Source: Paracoccus sp. S1E-3 (GTDB lineage Bacteria; Pseudomonadota; Alphaproteobacteria; Rhodobacterales; Rhodobacteraceae). Taken from it: a stretch of DNA of 64,000 bases. The stretch covers positions 1,798,001 to 1,862,000 of the forward strand of contig NZ_JACEMU010000004.1 of assembly GCF_013868135.1 (NCBI RefSeq), read 5' to 3'. The notes under the pieces were generated by a model. The model was given only the letters and a program-made list of their open reading frames with translations, made no database searches and was not told the origin of the DNA. The position numbers and the translations under genes are program-made. Each line of letters begins with the position of its first letter. Within the stretch, counting starts at the first letter, position 1. Shown here one piece after another: positions 25,772 through 34,347 of the stretch.

Positions 25772-27613
25772 CTAGACCTTTTCGCCGGAAAGGCGATCAA
25801 ATCGCAGCGACCCAAGCGCCGCCGCCTCGGAAAGTTCCACCAGACCCTTTTCTGCCAGAATCGGGCCGAAGGACTGGCGCAGCGCCTCGGGCTCGCCCTC
25901 GAAGGGCAGGATCACGCGGGTCACCCGCGACAGGTCCAGCGGCGCCAGATGCGCCCCGGCCAGACCGGCACGGGCCGAAATCCGCAGCGTGTCGGGATTG
26001 AAATCGCCCAGATAGGCCGCCAGACCGCTGGCCTGTGCGCCCTGGTCCCCGGCAAACACCAGAGGCCCGTGAACGAACCGCAGCCGGGCCGAGTTTTCAA
26101 GCCCGTTGCGCGCCCGCACCCGTGCCGCCGCCGTCGCCATGCCGGGCTGCTCGTCCTGAACCATGAGCGTCAGTTCAGGCAGTTCCTGCAGGGCGCGCAA
26201 GGCCGGCAATCCGATCCCGGCCCCGAGGTCCAGCAGCCGCCGCGAACCGGCCAGATAGCCCAGAATATTGCGGCCGTGGCGGCGGTCGAACTTGCCGGCC
26301 AACACCGCCATCGCCGCCTCGGAGGTGAAAAGCTGCGGATCGCAGGGCAGCTCGACCCCTTGCGAGGCGACCCATTCCAGCCCCTCCTCGGGGGAAAGCA
26401 GGATCCTTCCCGCGGGGTAATGCGCCACACCTATGGCATTCCAGCCCGAGACCGGCGCGTCCTGCGCCGTCTCGGCCGATCTCTGCACCGCCTTCTTCTC
26501 GACCTCGGACATCTTCGCCGCGATCCTGGCCGGGTCGCGGGCCTTCGGCGGCTTCGCCTCGACCTGGGTGATCGGAACCTTGCCGGCCTCGATCAGGCTA
26601 TCCTTCAGCGCCTGATAGGCGGGCGAGTCGCGATATTCGTCCAGCCGCCTTTCGACATTTTCCAGGGCGGCGAAATGCAGCCGCGACAGCACCGGGTCCT
26701 TCAGCAGTTCGGCCATGATCTCGGCCCGGCGGCCCGCATGGCGCAGGATGCGGGTGTCCGACACCTCGTTGCGGTCCTGAAGCGACCAGTAGTCGGCGTT
26801 ATACTTGTCCTTCTTGTTGTTCACATTGCCGCGGAACCGGCGCACGGCATAGCTGTCGATCGACTTCACCGCATAGTGGTTCATCTGCGCCCAGTCATAG
26901 CCCAGCGTCCGCCGGATCGACCGCCAACCGCGAAACTTGAAGTAATCCTCCATCGGCTGACCGGACCCGTTCAGCCATTTCACCGTGTCAGGGAAACCGT
27001 CCTTCAGGTGCTTGTTCTTGATCGACGGCCGATGGATGCCGAGTTTCCAGTATTCGGGATCGAACCTGAAAAGCGTCTTGACGCCCCAACCCTTGTTCCA
27101 GAGCGGCGGCGCGGCGCGGGTATATTGTTCGATCACCGGGGCGCGCGACCAGTCGATGACGCCGTTCGACCCGAAGATGCGCCAGGTGATGACGATCCCG
27201 TTCGCGCCCTGCGCCACCGCGTCATCCAGCATCCCGTCCAGATGCCCCGAGGGGTGGTTGATCGACAGGAACTCGTCCGCATCGAAGACCAGCAGCCAGT
27301 CCGCCTGCTGGACCACAGGCTCGATCTGGGCATGGTTCAGCGCCGAGGGCTGCGGCTTCACCCCTTCGGCGATGACATTGGGGCGGTGATAGCCAAGGCC
27401 CAGTGCCTCCAGCCGCTGCAGCATCTCGACGGTGCCGTCGGTGCAGTCATTGGTATAGACGAGGATATCGGTGAAGCCGACGGCCAGGTGATGGGCGAAC
27501 CATTCCAGCAGAAAGGGCGCCTCGTCCTTCATCATCGACACCGCCATGACGGTGCCATGGGGGCTGCGGTGTTTCAGGTGGTGCAGGCTGGAATCGGCTT
27601 GCGAAACTTCCAT
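25772..27613 (-). CDS. Fusion of glycosyltransferase (GT2-like) and methyltransferase-like domain
   Basis: 613-residue two-part protein. Residues about 20-250 are a glycosyltransferase domain of the same type as the 23504 gene (SMMKDEAPFLLEWFAHHLAVG, in part KDEAPFLLEWFAHHL; TNDCTDGTVEML; VFDADEFLSI). Residues 330-420 are a helical, charged linker. Residues about 450-613 look like a class I SAM-dependent fold with a glycine-rich motif RLLDLGAGIGLPALRAL and further strands (LTLMVQDEQ, RVILPFEGEP). Transfer followed by methylation of the same glycan is a reasonable guess. It lies between fkbM and ugd with short gaps. The fusion is in frame and continuous. Confidence 0.78.
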   Translation of the reverse strand: MEVSQADSSLHHLKHRSPHGTVMAVSMMKDEAPFLLEWFAHHLAVGFTDILVYTNDCTDGTVEMLQRLEALGLGYHRPNVIAEGVKPQPSALNHAQIEPVVQQADWLLVFDADEFLSINHPSGHLDGMLDDAVAQGANGIVITWRIFGSNGVIDWSRAPVIEQYTRAAPPLWNKGWGVKTLFRFDPEYWKLGIHRPSIKNKHLKDGFPDTVKWLNGSGQPMEDYFKFRGWRSIRRTLGYDWAQMNHYAVKSIDSYAVRRFRGNVNNKKDKYNADYWSLQDRNEVSDTRILRHAGRRAEIMAELLKDPVLSRLHFAALENVERRLDEYRDSPAYQALKDSLIEAGKVPITQVEAKPPKARDPARIAAKMSEVEKKAVQRSAETAQDAPVSGWNAIGVAHYPAGRILLSPEEGLEWVASQGVELPCDPQLFTSEAAMAVLAGKFDRRHGRNILGYLAGSRRLLDLGAGIGLPALRALQELPELTLMVQDEQPGMATAAARVRARNGLENSARLRFVHGPLVFAGDQGAQASGLAAYLGDFNPDTLRISARAGLAGAHLAPLDLSRVTRVILPFEGEPEALRQSFGPILAEKGLVELSEAAALGSLRFDRLSGEKV

Positions 27614-27624
27614 CGCGACGCGCC

Positions 27625-28323
27625 CTAGATCCAGTCCAGGCTGACATGCGAGGGCGCGTATTTTTCCCCGATGGTCTTGCGCATGGCCTGAAAATCTGCG
27701 CCCCGGTCGCGGAACTTGCGTTCATGCGTTTCCACCACCGTGCAGCGGATCGCGTCGAACAGCCCGGCCGCGTCGATGGCGGGGACCAGGTCCAGTTCCG
27801 CCCCTTCGATGTCGATCTTCAGAAACGCCACCTCGCCCCGCTGCGCGATGGTGTCGCGCAGAAAGGCGATGAAATCGATCTGGGCCACCTCGATAGCGTT
27901 TTCGGTGCTTTCGTCGATTTGCCGACCACCGGCGACCACCGTGCTTTTGACCGAGGCCTGCGCCGCATTTCCATCAAAATTGCTGGCCCGCATCAGCCTG
28001 ACCACCCCTTCCGAGGTGCCCACCGCCGCCGGCCGCAGGGTGAACCGGTCTTCACCGGCAAAACGCCGGGTCAACTGGTCATGCGCCCAGGGCTCGGGGT
28101 CGAAGGCGACGACATCGGCGCCGCTGGCCAGCAACCGGGCCGAGACATCGCCCGCATTCGCGCCGCAATCGATCGCCAGATCACCGGGCCGCAGCATGCC
28201 GCAGATCCCGGTCAGGAAGCCGTCGGCCCAGGCGGCCCGCTGGTTGCGCTTCTGGCGGCGGCGCAGCTTTTTCAGCTGCTGCTCCAGCTCGGCGATCGCG
28301 GCGCCGTCGGCAGCTTCGGACAT
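27625..28323 (-). CDS. FkbM-family methyltransferase
   Basis: 232-residue SAM-dependent methyltransferase. Motif I is LAIDCGANAGDVSARLLASGADVVAFDPEP, here cited as IDCGANAGD, followed by an acidic residue in AFDPEP. The FkbM landmark FLKIDIEGAELDLVPAID (KIDIEG) is present. FkbM enzymes commonly O-methylate sugars or exopolysaccharide. A coiled, basic N-terminus (residues 10-35, EQQLKKLRRRQKRNQR) precedes the domain. The start at 28323 leaves 5 bases from the upstream gene. The open frame to 28476 overlaps that gene and is not used. Confidence 0.85.
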   Translation of the reverse strand: MSEAADGAAIAELEQQLKKLRRRQKRNQRAAWADGFLTGICGMLRPGDLAIDCGANAGDVSARLLASGADVVAFDPEPWAHDQLTRRFAGEDRFTLRPAAVGTSEGVVRLMRASNFDGNAAQASVKSTVVAGGRQIDESTENAIEVAQIDFIAFLRDTIAQRGEVAFLKIDIEGAELDLVPAIDAAGLFDAIRCTVVETHERKFRDRGADFQAMRKTIGEKYAPSHVSLDWI

Positions 28324-28328
28324 GCGCC

Positions 28329-29147
28329 TCAGACCTCCAGCGCCTGAGCGGGGTCGATGCCGACCTGTTCGCACATCCGCGCCGCATAGGAGTTGGGCAG
28401 CGGCACGTTGCGACGCCACCACGGCTTGGTGCCGTTGGTATACAGGTGGACGCTGACGGTATTGTCGGTGAACCATCCCTCGACCCGGCCATGGGGGTCA
28501 TAGAAGACGTCGTTCAGCTGGAACGGCACCGGATAGATCACGTCCGGCGTCATCGCGCGCTCGATATCGCCGGTCTGCTGGGCGAACCAGGTGAAGGCCT
28601 GCGGGCCGAAGGCGGTGCGTTCGGCCTTGTAGATGGCGGCGGCGTGCGACAGGCCGCCTTTTTCCTTGATCTTGTCCATCTGCTTGCGCTGGCGCTTGTT
28701 CCACCAGGCCGGATAATCCGGCAGGTTGTCATAGTAGTCCAGCAGCTGGTCCATCAGTTCGCATTGCTGCGGCAGGCCGACCACGCCGCAATTCAGCGCC
28801 CCGCGCATGCCATGGCCGGCGAAAATCCATTCCCATTCGTCGGGGAAAGGCTGGTGGCAGAAGGCATCGCAATCGATCCAGATCGCCCCGGTCTTCTGGA
28901 TCATCTTGTAACGAAAGACATTCGACAGGAACGAGGCCGAGGTATCGTTGACCAGATCCATGTCGATCTGCATGATCTCCGATGCGGGGCGGATCACCAC
29001 GCCGTCGGGCGCGTTCTTGACATCATCGGTGCAATACAGCGTCACCGGGTGGCCGTGCAGCAGATGCGACTTCAGGCACAGCTGATTGAGGTAGTGCAGC
29101 TCCGCTCCGATCCAGAGCGAGGCGACGGGACGGCGATCGAGCTTCAT
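28329..29147 (-). CDS. Glycosyltransferase with DxD motif (GT32-like)
   Basis: 272-residue protein. The pattern SLWIGAELHYLNQLCLKSHLLHGHPVTLYC, in part LWIGAELHYLNQLCLKS, then LSNVFRYKMIQKTGAIWIDCDAFCHQPF with D-C-D, resembles the capsular and Gb3-type (GT32) sugar-transfer domain. The tail has VSVHLYTNGTKPWWRR, where the His and Trp residues are typical of the acceptor side. No signal peptide. It is the first gene of the leftward glycan operon and is divergent from the 29302 gene across 154 bp, where its promoter should lie. Sugar specificity is unknown. Confidence 0.75.
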   Translation of the reverse strand: MKLDRRPVASLWIGAELHYLNQLCLKSHLLHGHPVTLYCTDDVKNAPDGVVIRPASEIMQIDMDLVNDTSASFLSNVFRYKMIQKTGAIWIDCDAFCHQPFPDEWEWIFAGHGMRGALNCGVVGLPQQCELMDQLLDYYDNLPDYPAWWNKRQRKQMDKIKEKGGLSHAAAIYKAERTAFGPQAFTWFAQQTGDIERAMTPDVIYPVPFQLNDVFYDPHGRVEGWFTDNTVSVHLYTNGTKPWWRRNVPLPNSYAARMCEQVGIDPAQALEV

Positions 29148-29301
29148 GCAGGCCTCGGAAGTTATGACGCGCCCGTTCTAGCTGACCGGCGCCCCTGCCG
29201 CCAGCCTTTAAGGCATCGGCTGGTAAGCAGGCCATTAAGCTTGTAATTCAGGCCGGTGCAATTAGACCGGAACGCGCAATCCGACGGGACAACACGAACG
29301 C

Positions 29302-30714
29302 ATGGGCAACCGCACGATCCTTCTTTCCGCCGAGAACGGCCCGATCCTGGCCGCGGACGAGACCGGGCTGGTGCTGCGCCTGTCTGACCGGGTGGTCGCC
29401 GATCTGGCGCGGCGGCTGCCCGCGCTGTCGGGCGCAGAGCCAGCACCCCCTGCCCCTGCGGAGGCGGCGGCGATCCCGCTGGACGCGGCCATTCTTGGCG
29501 ATGTCGACGGCTGGGACGTGACCCGGCAGGGCGACTGGCTGGCTTTCACCGCACGGCTGCCGGGGGCCGATGGCGCGCGGCGCTATTTGCGCCACGCCTC
29601 CGGGGCGGCCATGCTGGCGCAGACGCCGGGGCCGGTGCAGGCGATCCTTTCCATCGCCGGCGGCCGCCGCTTCAATGCCCCCAGCGGGGCGCCGGACTTC
29701 CCGTTTCACATCCTCGGCACGGCTCCATTCGAGGATGCGGACGAGGATCCGCCTTTGTTCGACCGCCTGCGCCATGCCGGCATCGACGCCGATCTGGCCG
29801 CGGCGCTGCTGCGCCGCCGTCATGCCGATTTCCGCGCTCTGCCGCTGTTTGCCTGCGCCGCCATCCCGCGCGCCGACCACCTCGCCCCGCTCGGCGCCGC
29901 GCTGATCCGCCTGACCGCCCTGGCCGCCGCGCTGAACAAGGCGCCCCGTATCGCCGCCATATGCCTTGAGGTCAGCCCCGAGGAGGTCGCCCCCGGACAG
30001 GATGCCGACGGCTTCCACCGCGCGCTGCTGGCGCAACTGGACAGCATCGCCGCCACCCTCGCCGGGGCCGGGCTGCCGCCGGCGCCCCTGCTGGTGACGC
30101 TGGATTGCGGCGGTTGGTGGGGCTGCGACCCCGACCGCGCCCGCGTCGCGGCCGAGGGGCTGTGCCGCCTCGCCCTGTGTCCCGGCCCGCATGATGTGAC
30201 GCTGACCGGCTCGACCGCCGCGCTGGCACAGGACCGGCTGGGACAACCGCAGCCAGACGCCGCACTGGCGCAGGCCGAACTGGAAGCGCATGCGCTGGAA
30301 GCGCGGGCGGCGCGGGCGGACTGGACCGCGCCGATCCTGTGCCTGGTCGAACGTGACGGCCCCCGGACCCTGCGGGCGCTGTTCAAGTCCATCGCCCCGC
30401 TGGTCTTCGATGCCGAAGACCCGATGGGCGCGGGCCCGCTGGCAGGTTTTGCGCTGTCCGGCGCGCCGCAGGGCACCCGGATCACCGGCGTCGCCATCGA
30501 CCCGCAGGACCCGCGCGCGGTCCTGCTGACCCTCAACGCCGATCTGCCGCGCACGGCCCCGGCGCGGCTGGACTATGCCATGCCCGGCGCGCCCGACCCG
30601 GACCGCCACCTGCCGGGCTGGGCCGGGGCGCTGCGCGACGACTGGCGGAGCGAGACCGGCACCGGCGCGCCCGTGCGTCGCTGGGCGCTTCCCACATCGC
30701 AGGTAATCAGATGA
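29302..30714 (+). CDS. Unrecognised 470-aa protein, first gene of the RTX-sulfatase cassette
   Basis: 470 residues, rich in Ala, Pro, Arg and Asp, with no signal peptide or membrane helix. I do not recognise a family with confidence. Residues about 180-345 alternate helix and strand around ICLEVSPEEV, LLVTLDCGGWWGCDPDRAR and a helical AAL/AQA-rich stretch, which could be an alpha/beta hydrolase-type or SGNH-like core. The C-terminal part (GTRITGVAIDPQDPRAVLLTL, and GWAGALRDDWRSE) looks like a beta-sandwich. It overlaps the next gene by four bases (ATGA), so it is co-translated with the 250-aa protein and the sulfatase. No strong ribosome site is seen before the ATG. Confidence 0.75.
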   Translation: MGNRTILLSAENGPILAADETGLVLRLSDRVVADLARRLPALSGAEPAPPAPAEAAAIPLDAAILGDVDGWDVTRQGDWLAFTARLPGADGARRYLRHASGAAMLAQTPGPVQAILSIAGGRRFNAPSGAPDFPFHILGTAPFEDADEDPPLFDRLRHAGIDADLAAALLRRRHADFRALPLFACAAIPRADHLAPLGAALIRLTALAAALNKAPRIAAICLEVSPEEVAPGQDADGFHRALLAQLDSIAATLAGAGLPPAPLLVTLDCGGWWGCDPDRARVAAEGLCRLALCPGPHDVTLTGSTAALAQDRLGQPQPDAALAQAELEAHALEARAARADWTAPILCLVERDGPRTLRALFKSIAPLVFDAEDPMGAGPLAGFALSGAPQGTRITGVAIDPQDPRAVLLTLNADLPRTAPARLDYAMPGAPDPDRHLPGWAGALRDDWRSETGTGAPVRRWALPTSQVIR

Positions 30715-31463
30715 GCGGGCTTCGGATCTCCACCCCGGTCCCGGAGGGCGCGCTGCTGGACCATGCCGCCTGCGCCCTGTCGGCGCTGAACACGCAGACC
30801 GGCGGTTCGTGGTTCGACGCCGCCCGGCCGGGGTCCGAGCCGGCGCTGTGGGCCGACCGCGCGGCCACGCAGCGGGTGGCGCAGGCGCATATGTCGGCCA
30901 GTCCGGCGCTGTTCGACGAGGTCGAGGGCCGCGCGGCGCTGATCCTCAACAGCGGGCAGAATGGCGGCTTCCGGGTCCGAAACCTGCTGGACGGCGATGT
31001 CTGGTCGGTGGCGCTGATCTGGCATCCGGCCCCCGCGCCCGAAGAAACCCGCAGCCTTCTGGCCGCGCGCGGCGAGCGCAAGGCGAATTACCTGTATCTG
31101 CATCAGGACGCTGATCTGGGCATCGAATTGCGCGACAATGACGGCACCGCCAGCCTGCGCCTGCCCGCCGCGACGACGGGCTGGCAGGCGGTGGTGATCG
31201 CGCGGGCGGCCAGGAAACTGCGCCTGTGGCGCCCCGCCGACGATGCCCGCGCCGAAGCCAGCGTCGCGGCCGATCTTCCTGCCATGAGCGACCTGCTGAT
31301 CGGCGCGCGCAGCCATCGCGCCGGCATGGCCAAGACGCTGGGTGCAGGCGCCATCGGCGGTGTGCTGGCCTGGCCCGGCCACGACCTTCTGGCCAACGCG
31401 CGCGACTCAGCCGCCCGCGCGCTGCGCGACGCCTTCGAAAATTACTGCCTGTGGGACCTGTGA
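30711..31463 (+). CDS. Unrecognised 250-aa protein, possible concanavalin-like beta-sandwich
   Basis: 250 residues without signal peptide or membrane helix. Strand-rich stretches (DVWSVALIWHPAP, LGIELRDNDGTASLRLP, GWQAVVIARAARKLRLW, DLLIGARSHRAGMAKTLGAGAIGGVLAW, the last shortened to DLLIGARSHRAG and GAIGGVLAWPG) resemble the pattern of LamG or concanavalin-type lectin folds. This is a topology guess, not a domain match. It overlaps the 470-aa gene by four bases and shares one base with the sulfatase start (TGATG), so the three are probably made in fixed ratio. A role in glycan binding would fit the neighbours but is inference. Confidence 0.72.
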   Translation: MSGLRISTPVPEGALLDHAACALSALNTQTGGSWFDAARPGSEPALWADRAATQRVAQAHMSASPALFDEVEGRAALILNSGQNGGFRVRNLLDGDVWSVALIWHPAPAPEETRSLLAARGERKANYLYLHQDADLGIELRDNDGTASLRLPAATTGWQAVVIARAARKLRLWRPADDARAEASVAADLPAMSDLLIGARSHRAGMAKTLGAGAIGGVLAWPGHDLLANARDSAARALRDAFENYCLWDL

Positions 31464-33784
31464 TGCCCTTCGACCGCGATTCCATCCGTGACGACAACAT
31501 CTGCCTGATCTGGGTGGATGACATGATCGACATCTTCACCTGGCGCGACACCTTCGGGATCACCATCCAGACGCCCAACCTCGACCGGTTGATGGCGCGC
31601 GGCGTCCGCTTTGCCAACAGCTATGCGACGGTGCCGCTCTGCGCGCCCTGCCGGGCCGAAATCGCCACCGGCCTGTCACCCTACCGCACCGGTCTGGTGG
31701 ATCTGAACCGCTTCTGGCGGGACGAGCTGCCGCCGGAGCGCGCCTGGGCCTTCGATCTGCGCCGGGCCGGTTTCTATAACTTCACCACCGGCAAGGTGGA
31801 CAGCAATTACAAACCCATGCCTGAAGCCTATCGCCGCGTCCTGTTCCACGAGGAACCGGAATGCACCGACCGGGGTGGCCGCAAGGGGGTGCACGAATAT
31901 CTGGGCGGGCGCGGGCCGGGGATCGCGGGGGTGAACCATCCTGACGACGATGGCAGCCAGGACGACCGCTTCTATGATTACTGGGTGGCGCAGAACGCCA
32001 TCGACCATGTGCGCCGCGCCGATCCCGCGCGCCGGCATCTGATCCAGCTTGGCTTCAAGCATCCGCATTTCAATCTGGAATGCCCGGACCGCTTCTATCA
32101 GACCTACGACCCCGCCGCGATCCGCTGGCCTTCCATCGCCGCGCCCGAGGATTTCTTCGGCCCTCAACCGGGTTTCGCGGTCTATGAGGCCGCCTATATC
32201 GCCAATGGCAACTGGACCCCCGAAAAGGCCGGGGACGAGGGCTGGCGGCAGGTCGTGCGCGCTTATTTCGCCGCCATCAGCCATGTCGACCATGAAATCG
32301 GCCGCTTCCTCGACGCGCTGGCGGACAGCCCGTTGGGCCAGAATACCACCGTGATTTTCCTGTCCGACAACGGCTTCAACCTCGGCAATCACGACAGTTT
32401 CCACAAGATGAGCCAGTGGGACAGCGCCGCCCATGTCCCCCTTGGCCTCTGGTCGCCGCGCATGACCGAAGGCCGGGTGATCGAGATGCCGGTGTCGCTG
32501 CACAACCTGCCCTCGACGATCATGGACCTGGCCGGGCTGCCGCGCCGGGCCGATTGGGTGTCGGGCCAAAGCCTGCTGCCGCTGATCGATCCCAGCTTCG
32601 GCAGCTTCGACCAGACGAAATCGCCCGTCACCTCGGTCTTCGGGACGCTGTCGGTGCGCCCCTCGACCGCGGGGCTGCAGCACCTGCGCTATTTCCGCTA
32701 TCCCAATGGCGAGGAGCATGTCTATGACCTCGTCGCCGATCCGGGCGAGACCGACAACCTCGCCCCCGACCGCGCGCCGATGGCCGCGCTGCGCGAAGAA
32801 CTGGTGCGCGGCGCGCTGGATCTGGGTCTCGACCTCAGCGGGGCCGAAAACCCCGCCGACGGCATCAACGCGATGATGGCGGTGGACGGCTCGGTCATTC
32901 TGGCGGGCGGGGCGCGGGACAATGATTACTGGGCCTATGGCGACGCGGTCGAGCGTATCCGCGAGGAGGCCGATGGCGGCCACGACCGACTGTGGTATCT
33001 GGGCGGCCCTGACGATTACGTCGTCAAGCTGCCCCCGCATGTCGAGGATATCCGCATCGCCACCGTCGTCGCCCGGCGCGAGGACAGCGGCCCCGAACGC
33101 GTCGGCAAGGCGATCCATGTCGTCGGTCACCCCGAAAGCCCCTTCCGCTTCGAAAGCTCGGAACGGGTGTCGGTCAACGTGATCGGCTCGCGCGGGGACG
33201 ATGTGATGATCGGACCCAGCTATGGCGGCGCGGTGTTCTATGGCGGCGCGGGCGACGATCTGCTGCGGGCAAAGACCCGGCGCGGGCGCGACGGCAACAG
33301 CTTTTACGGCGGATCGGGAAATGACACGCTGATCGGCGGCGCGGGGCCGGATACGCTGGATGGCGGTTCGGGCGATGACCACATCATCGGCGGACCGGGG
33401 CGCAACACCATCATCGCCGGGCCGGGCAATGACCGGATCGAGGACGGTCCCGGCAATTCCCGCATCGAGACAGGACCGGGCCGCAACCACCTGACCCTCG
33501 CCGAGGGGGACCACCACGTCAGCATCGGCCCGGGCCCCAACGTCATCGAGGCTGGGCCGGGCGCCAAGACCTTCGTGCTTGCGGCCGGCGCCACGGTCGA
33601 ACTGACCGGCTGGGACGCGGCGCAACGCTATGAACTGGCGGCGTGGCCCCTGCCCCCGCAGGTCGCGCCCGCGCCCGGCGGCGGCCTTATGATCCATGCG
33701 GGGAATTCCTGCCTGATCCTGCCCGACCTGCCCGAAGGCGTCGATCCGCTGGCCCAATGTGTCCTGCCGGGCGCTCGCGACTGA
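31463..33784 (+). CDS. Sulfatase fused to RTX calcium-binding repeats
   Basis: 773-residue protein. Residues 1-500 are a type I sulfatase: metal ligands in IWVDDMID (Asp19, Asp20), the formylglycine motif C60-A-P-C-R64 with T69-G70, LGFKHPHFNLECP, and FLSDNGFNLGNHDSF (Asp302, Asn303). The fourth motif residue is Cys instead of the usual Ser or Ala. The domain looks closest to iduronate-sulfatase or choline-sulfatase relatives. Residues about 575-680 hold eight or more RTX nonapeptides (GGAGDDLL, GGSGNDTL, GGAGPDTL, GGSGDDHI and looser copies). There is no N-terminal signal, so type I secretion is likely. The true start is the ATG at 31463, and the frame upstream belongs to the shadow of the 250-aa gene. 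Confidence 0.92.
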   Translation: MPFDRDSIRDDNICLIWVDDMIDIFTWRDTFGITIQTPNLDRLMARGVRFANSYATVPLCAPCRAEIATGLSPYRTGLVDLNRFWRDELPPERAWAFDLRRAGFYNFTTGKVDSNYKPMPEAYRRVLFHEEPECTDRGGRKGVHEYLGGRGPGIAGVNHPDDDGSQDDRFYDYWVAQNAIDHVRRADPARRHLIQLGFKHPHFNLECPDRFYQTYDPAAIRWPSIAAPEDFFGPQPGFAVYEAAYIANGNWTPEKAGDEGWRQVVRAYFAAISHVDHEIGRFLDALADSPLGQNTTVIFLSDNGFNLGNHDSFHKMSQWDSAAHVPLGLWSPRMTEGRVIEMPVSLHNLPSTIMDLAGLPRRADWVSGQSLLPLIDPSFGSFDQTKSPVTSVFGTLSVRPSTAGLQHLRYFRYPNGEEHVYDLVADPGETDNLAPDRAPMAALREELVRGALDLGLDLSGAENPADGINAMMAVDGSVILAGGARDNDYWAYGDAVERIREEADGGHDRLWYLGGPDDYVVKLPPHVEDIRIATVVARREDSGPERVGKAIHVVGHPESPFRFESSERVSVNVIGSRGDDVMIGPSYGGAVFYGGAGDDLLRAKTRRGRDGNSFYGGSGNDTLIGGAGPDTLDGGSGDDHIIGGPGRNTIIAGPGNDRIEDGPGNSRIETGPGRNHLTLAEGDHHVSIGPGPNVIEAGPGAKTFVLAAGATVELTGWDAAQRYELAAWPLPPQVAPAPGGGLMIHAGNSCLILPDLPEGVDPLAQCVLPGARD
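33185..33499 (+). repeat. RTX nonapeptide repeat block inside the sulfatase gene
   Basis: Codons 575-679 of the sulfatase gene encode a run of glycine- and aspartate-rich repeats of the GGxGxDxLx type. The first four copies are strict. The later ones shift to GPGRNTI, GPGNDRI, GPGNSRI and GPGRNHL, where Asp is often replaced by Asn or Arg. RTX repeats bind calcium and fold after export. Loss of Asp in the last copies suggests weaker calcium binding there. Confidence 0.9.
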
Positions 33785-34347
33785 CAGGCGAAGGGACGGC
33801 TGATGGCGTGCCGCCCCTGCCCAGCAGACCGGAGCCGCCTTCGCAGAGGCGACGGACCGCCGAAACGCGTCCCCGGCGACGGCCTGAATCGTCGGGTCAA
33901 GGCGCAAATTCGCGCGGTGTCAGAACTTCACAAACGCGACTTCGGCAGACCGAGCGGGACGCGGGACACCCGATTGATGATCGACCAAAGCACCGCGCCC
34001 TGGCCCGACTCCGCCAAAGCGCCATGTGCCGAGCATGGGGAGTTTCGCGCCGGCTGGTCGATGGACCGCCTTTGCGCAACGCGGCGGTGGCGATCACGGT
34101 ATTTTCCGGGTCGCCGGTAAGCCCCGTTGAGGATCACCCGGGCTGGCGGTTCGCGACCCGCCACCGGCGGCGAAGCGCCCTGTCTTACATGGCATCGCGG
34201 CGCCACGCGGATCGTTTTCCGGGCACAGAATGTCCCCCGCGCCGGTGACCGCCGCAGGCGGCGCATCCTCCGCCCACCGCGACGGGTGAAATGGCCGCGC
34301 GCCCGCAAAGATCGGAAGCGCGCTTTGATCGGCGGGCAGGCAGGCGC
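33785..34347. other. Intergenic region between convergent genes, nothing recognised
   Basis: 563 bp between the sulfatase gene (plus) and the acyl-CoA synthetase gene (minus). Several open frames cross it, but none has a good start site or recognisable protein. Arg-rich, composition-biased translations suggest GC-rich noncoding DNA. No strong terminator hairpin with a T tract was seen at either end. It may hold remnants of a decayed gene, but I cannot support one. Confidence 0.4.

Noticed and set aside
25757..27628. 623-codon plus-strand ORF opposite the GT2-methyltransferase fusion
   Set aside because: No start signal and no family similarity. The minus-strand protein has glycosyltransferase motifs.
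33185..33499. Possible CRISPR or DNA-level repeat array in the RTX region
   Set aside because: The periodicity is at the protein level (nine codons) with divergent DNA copies, and it lies inside an intact reading frame.
31676..33907. 743-codon minus-strand ORF opposite the RTX sulfatase
   Set aside because: Antisense frame produced by GC-rich codons. The sulfatase and RTX motifs on the plus strand decide the strand.
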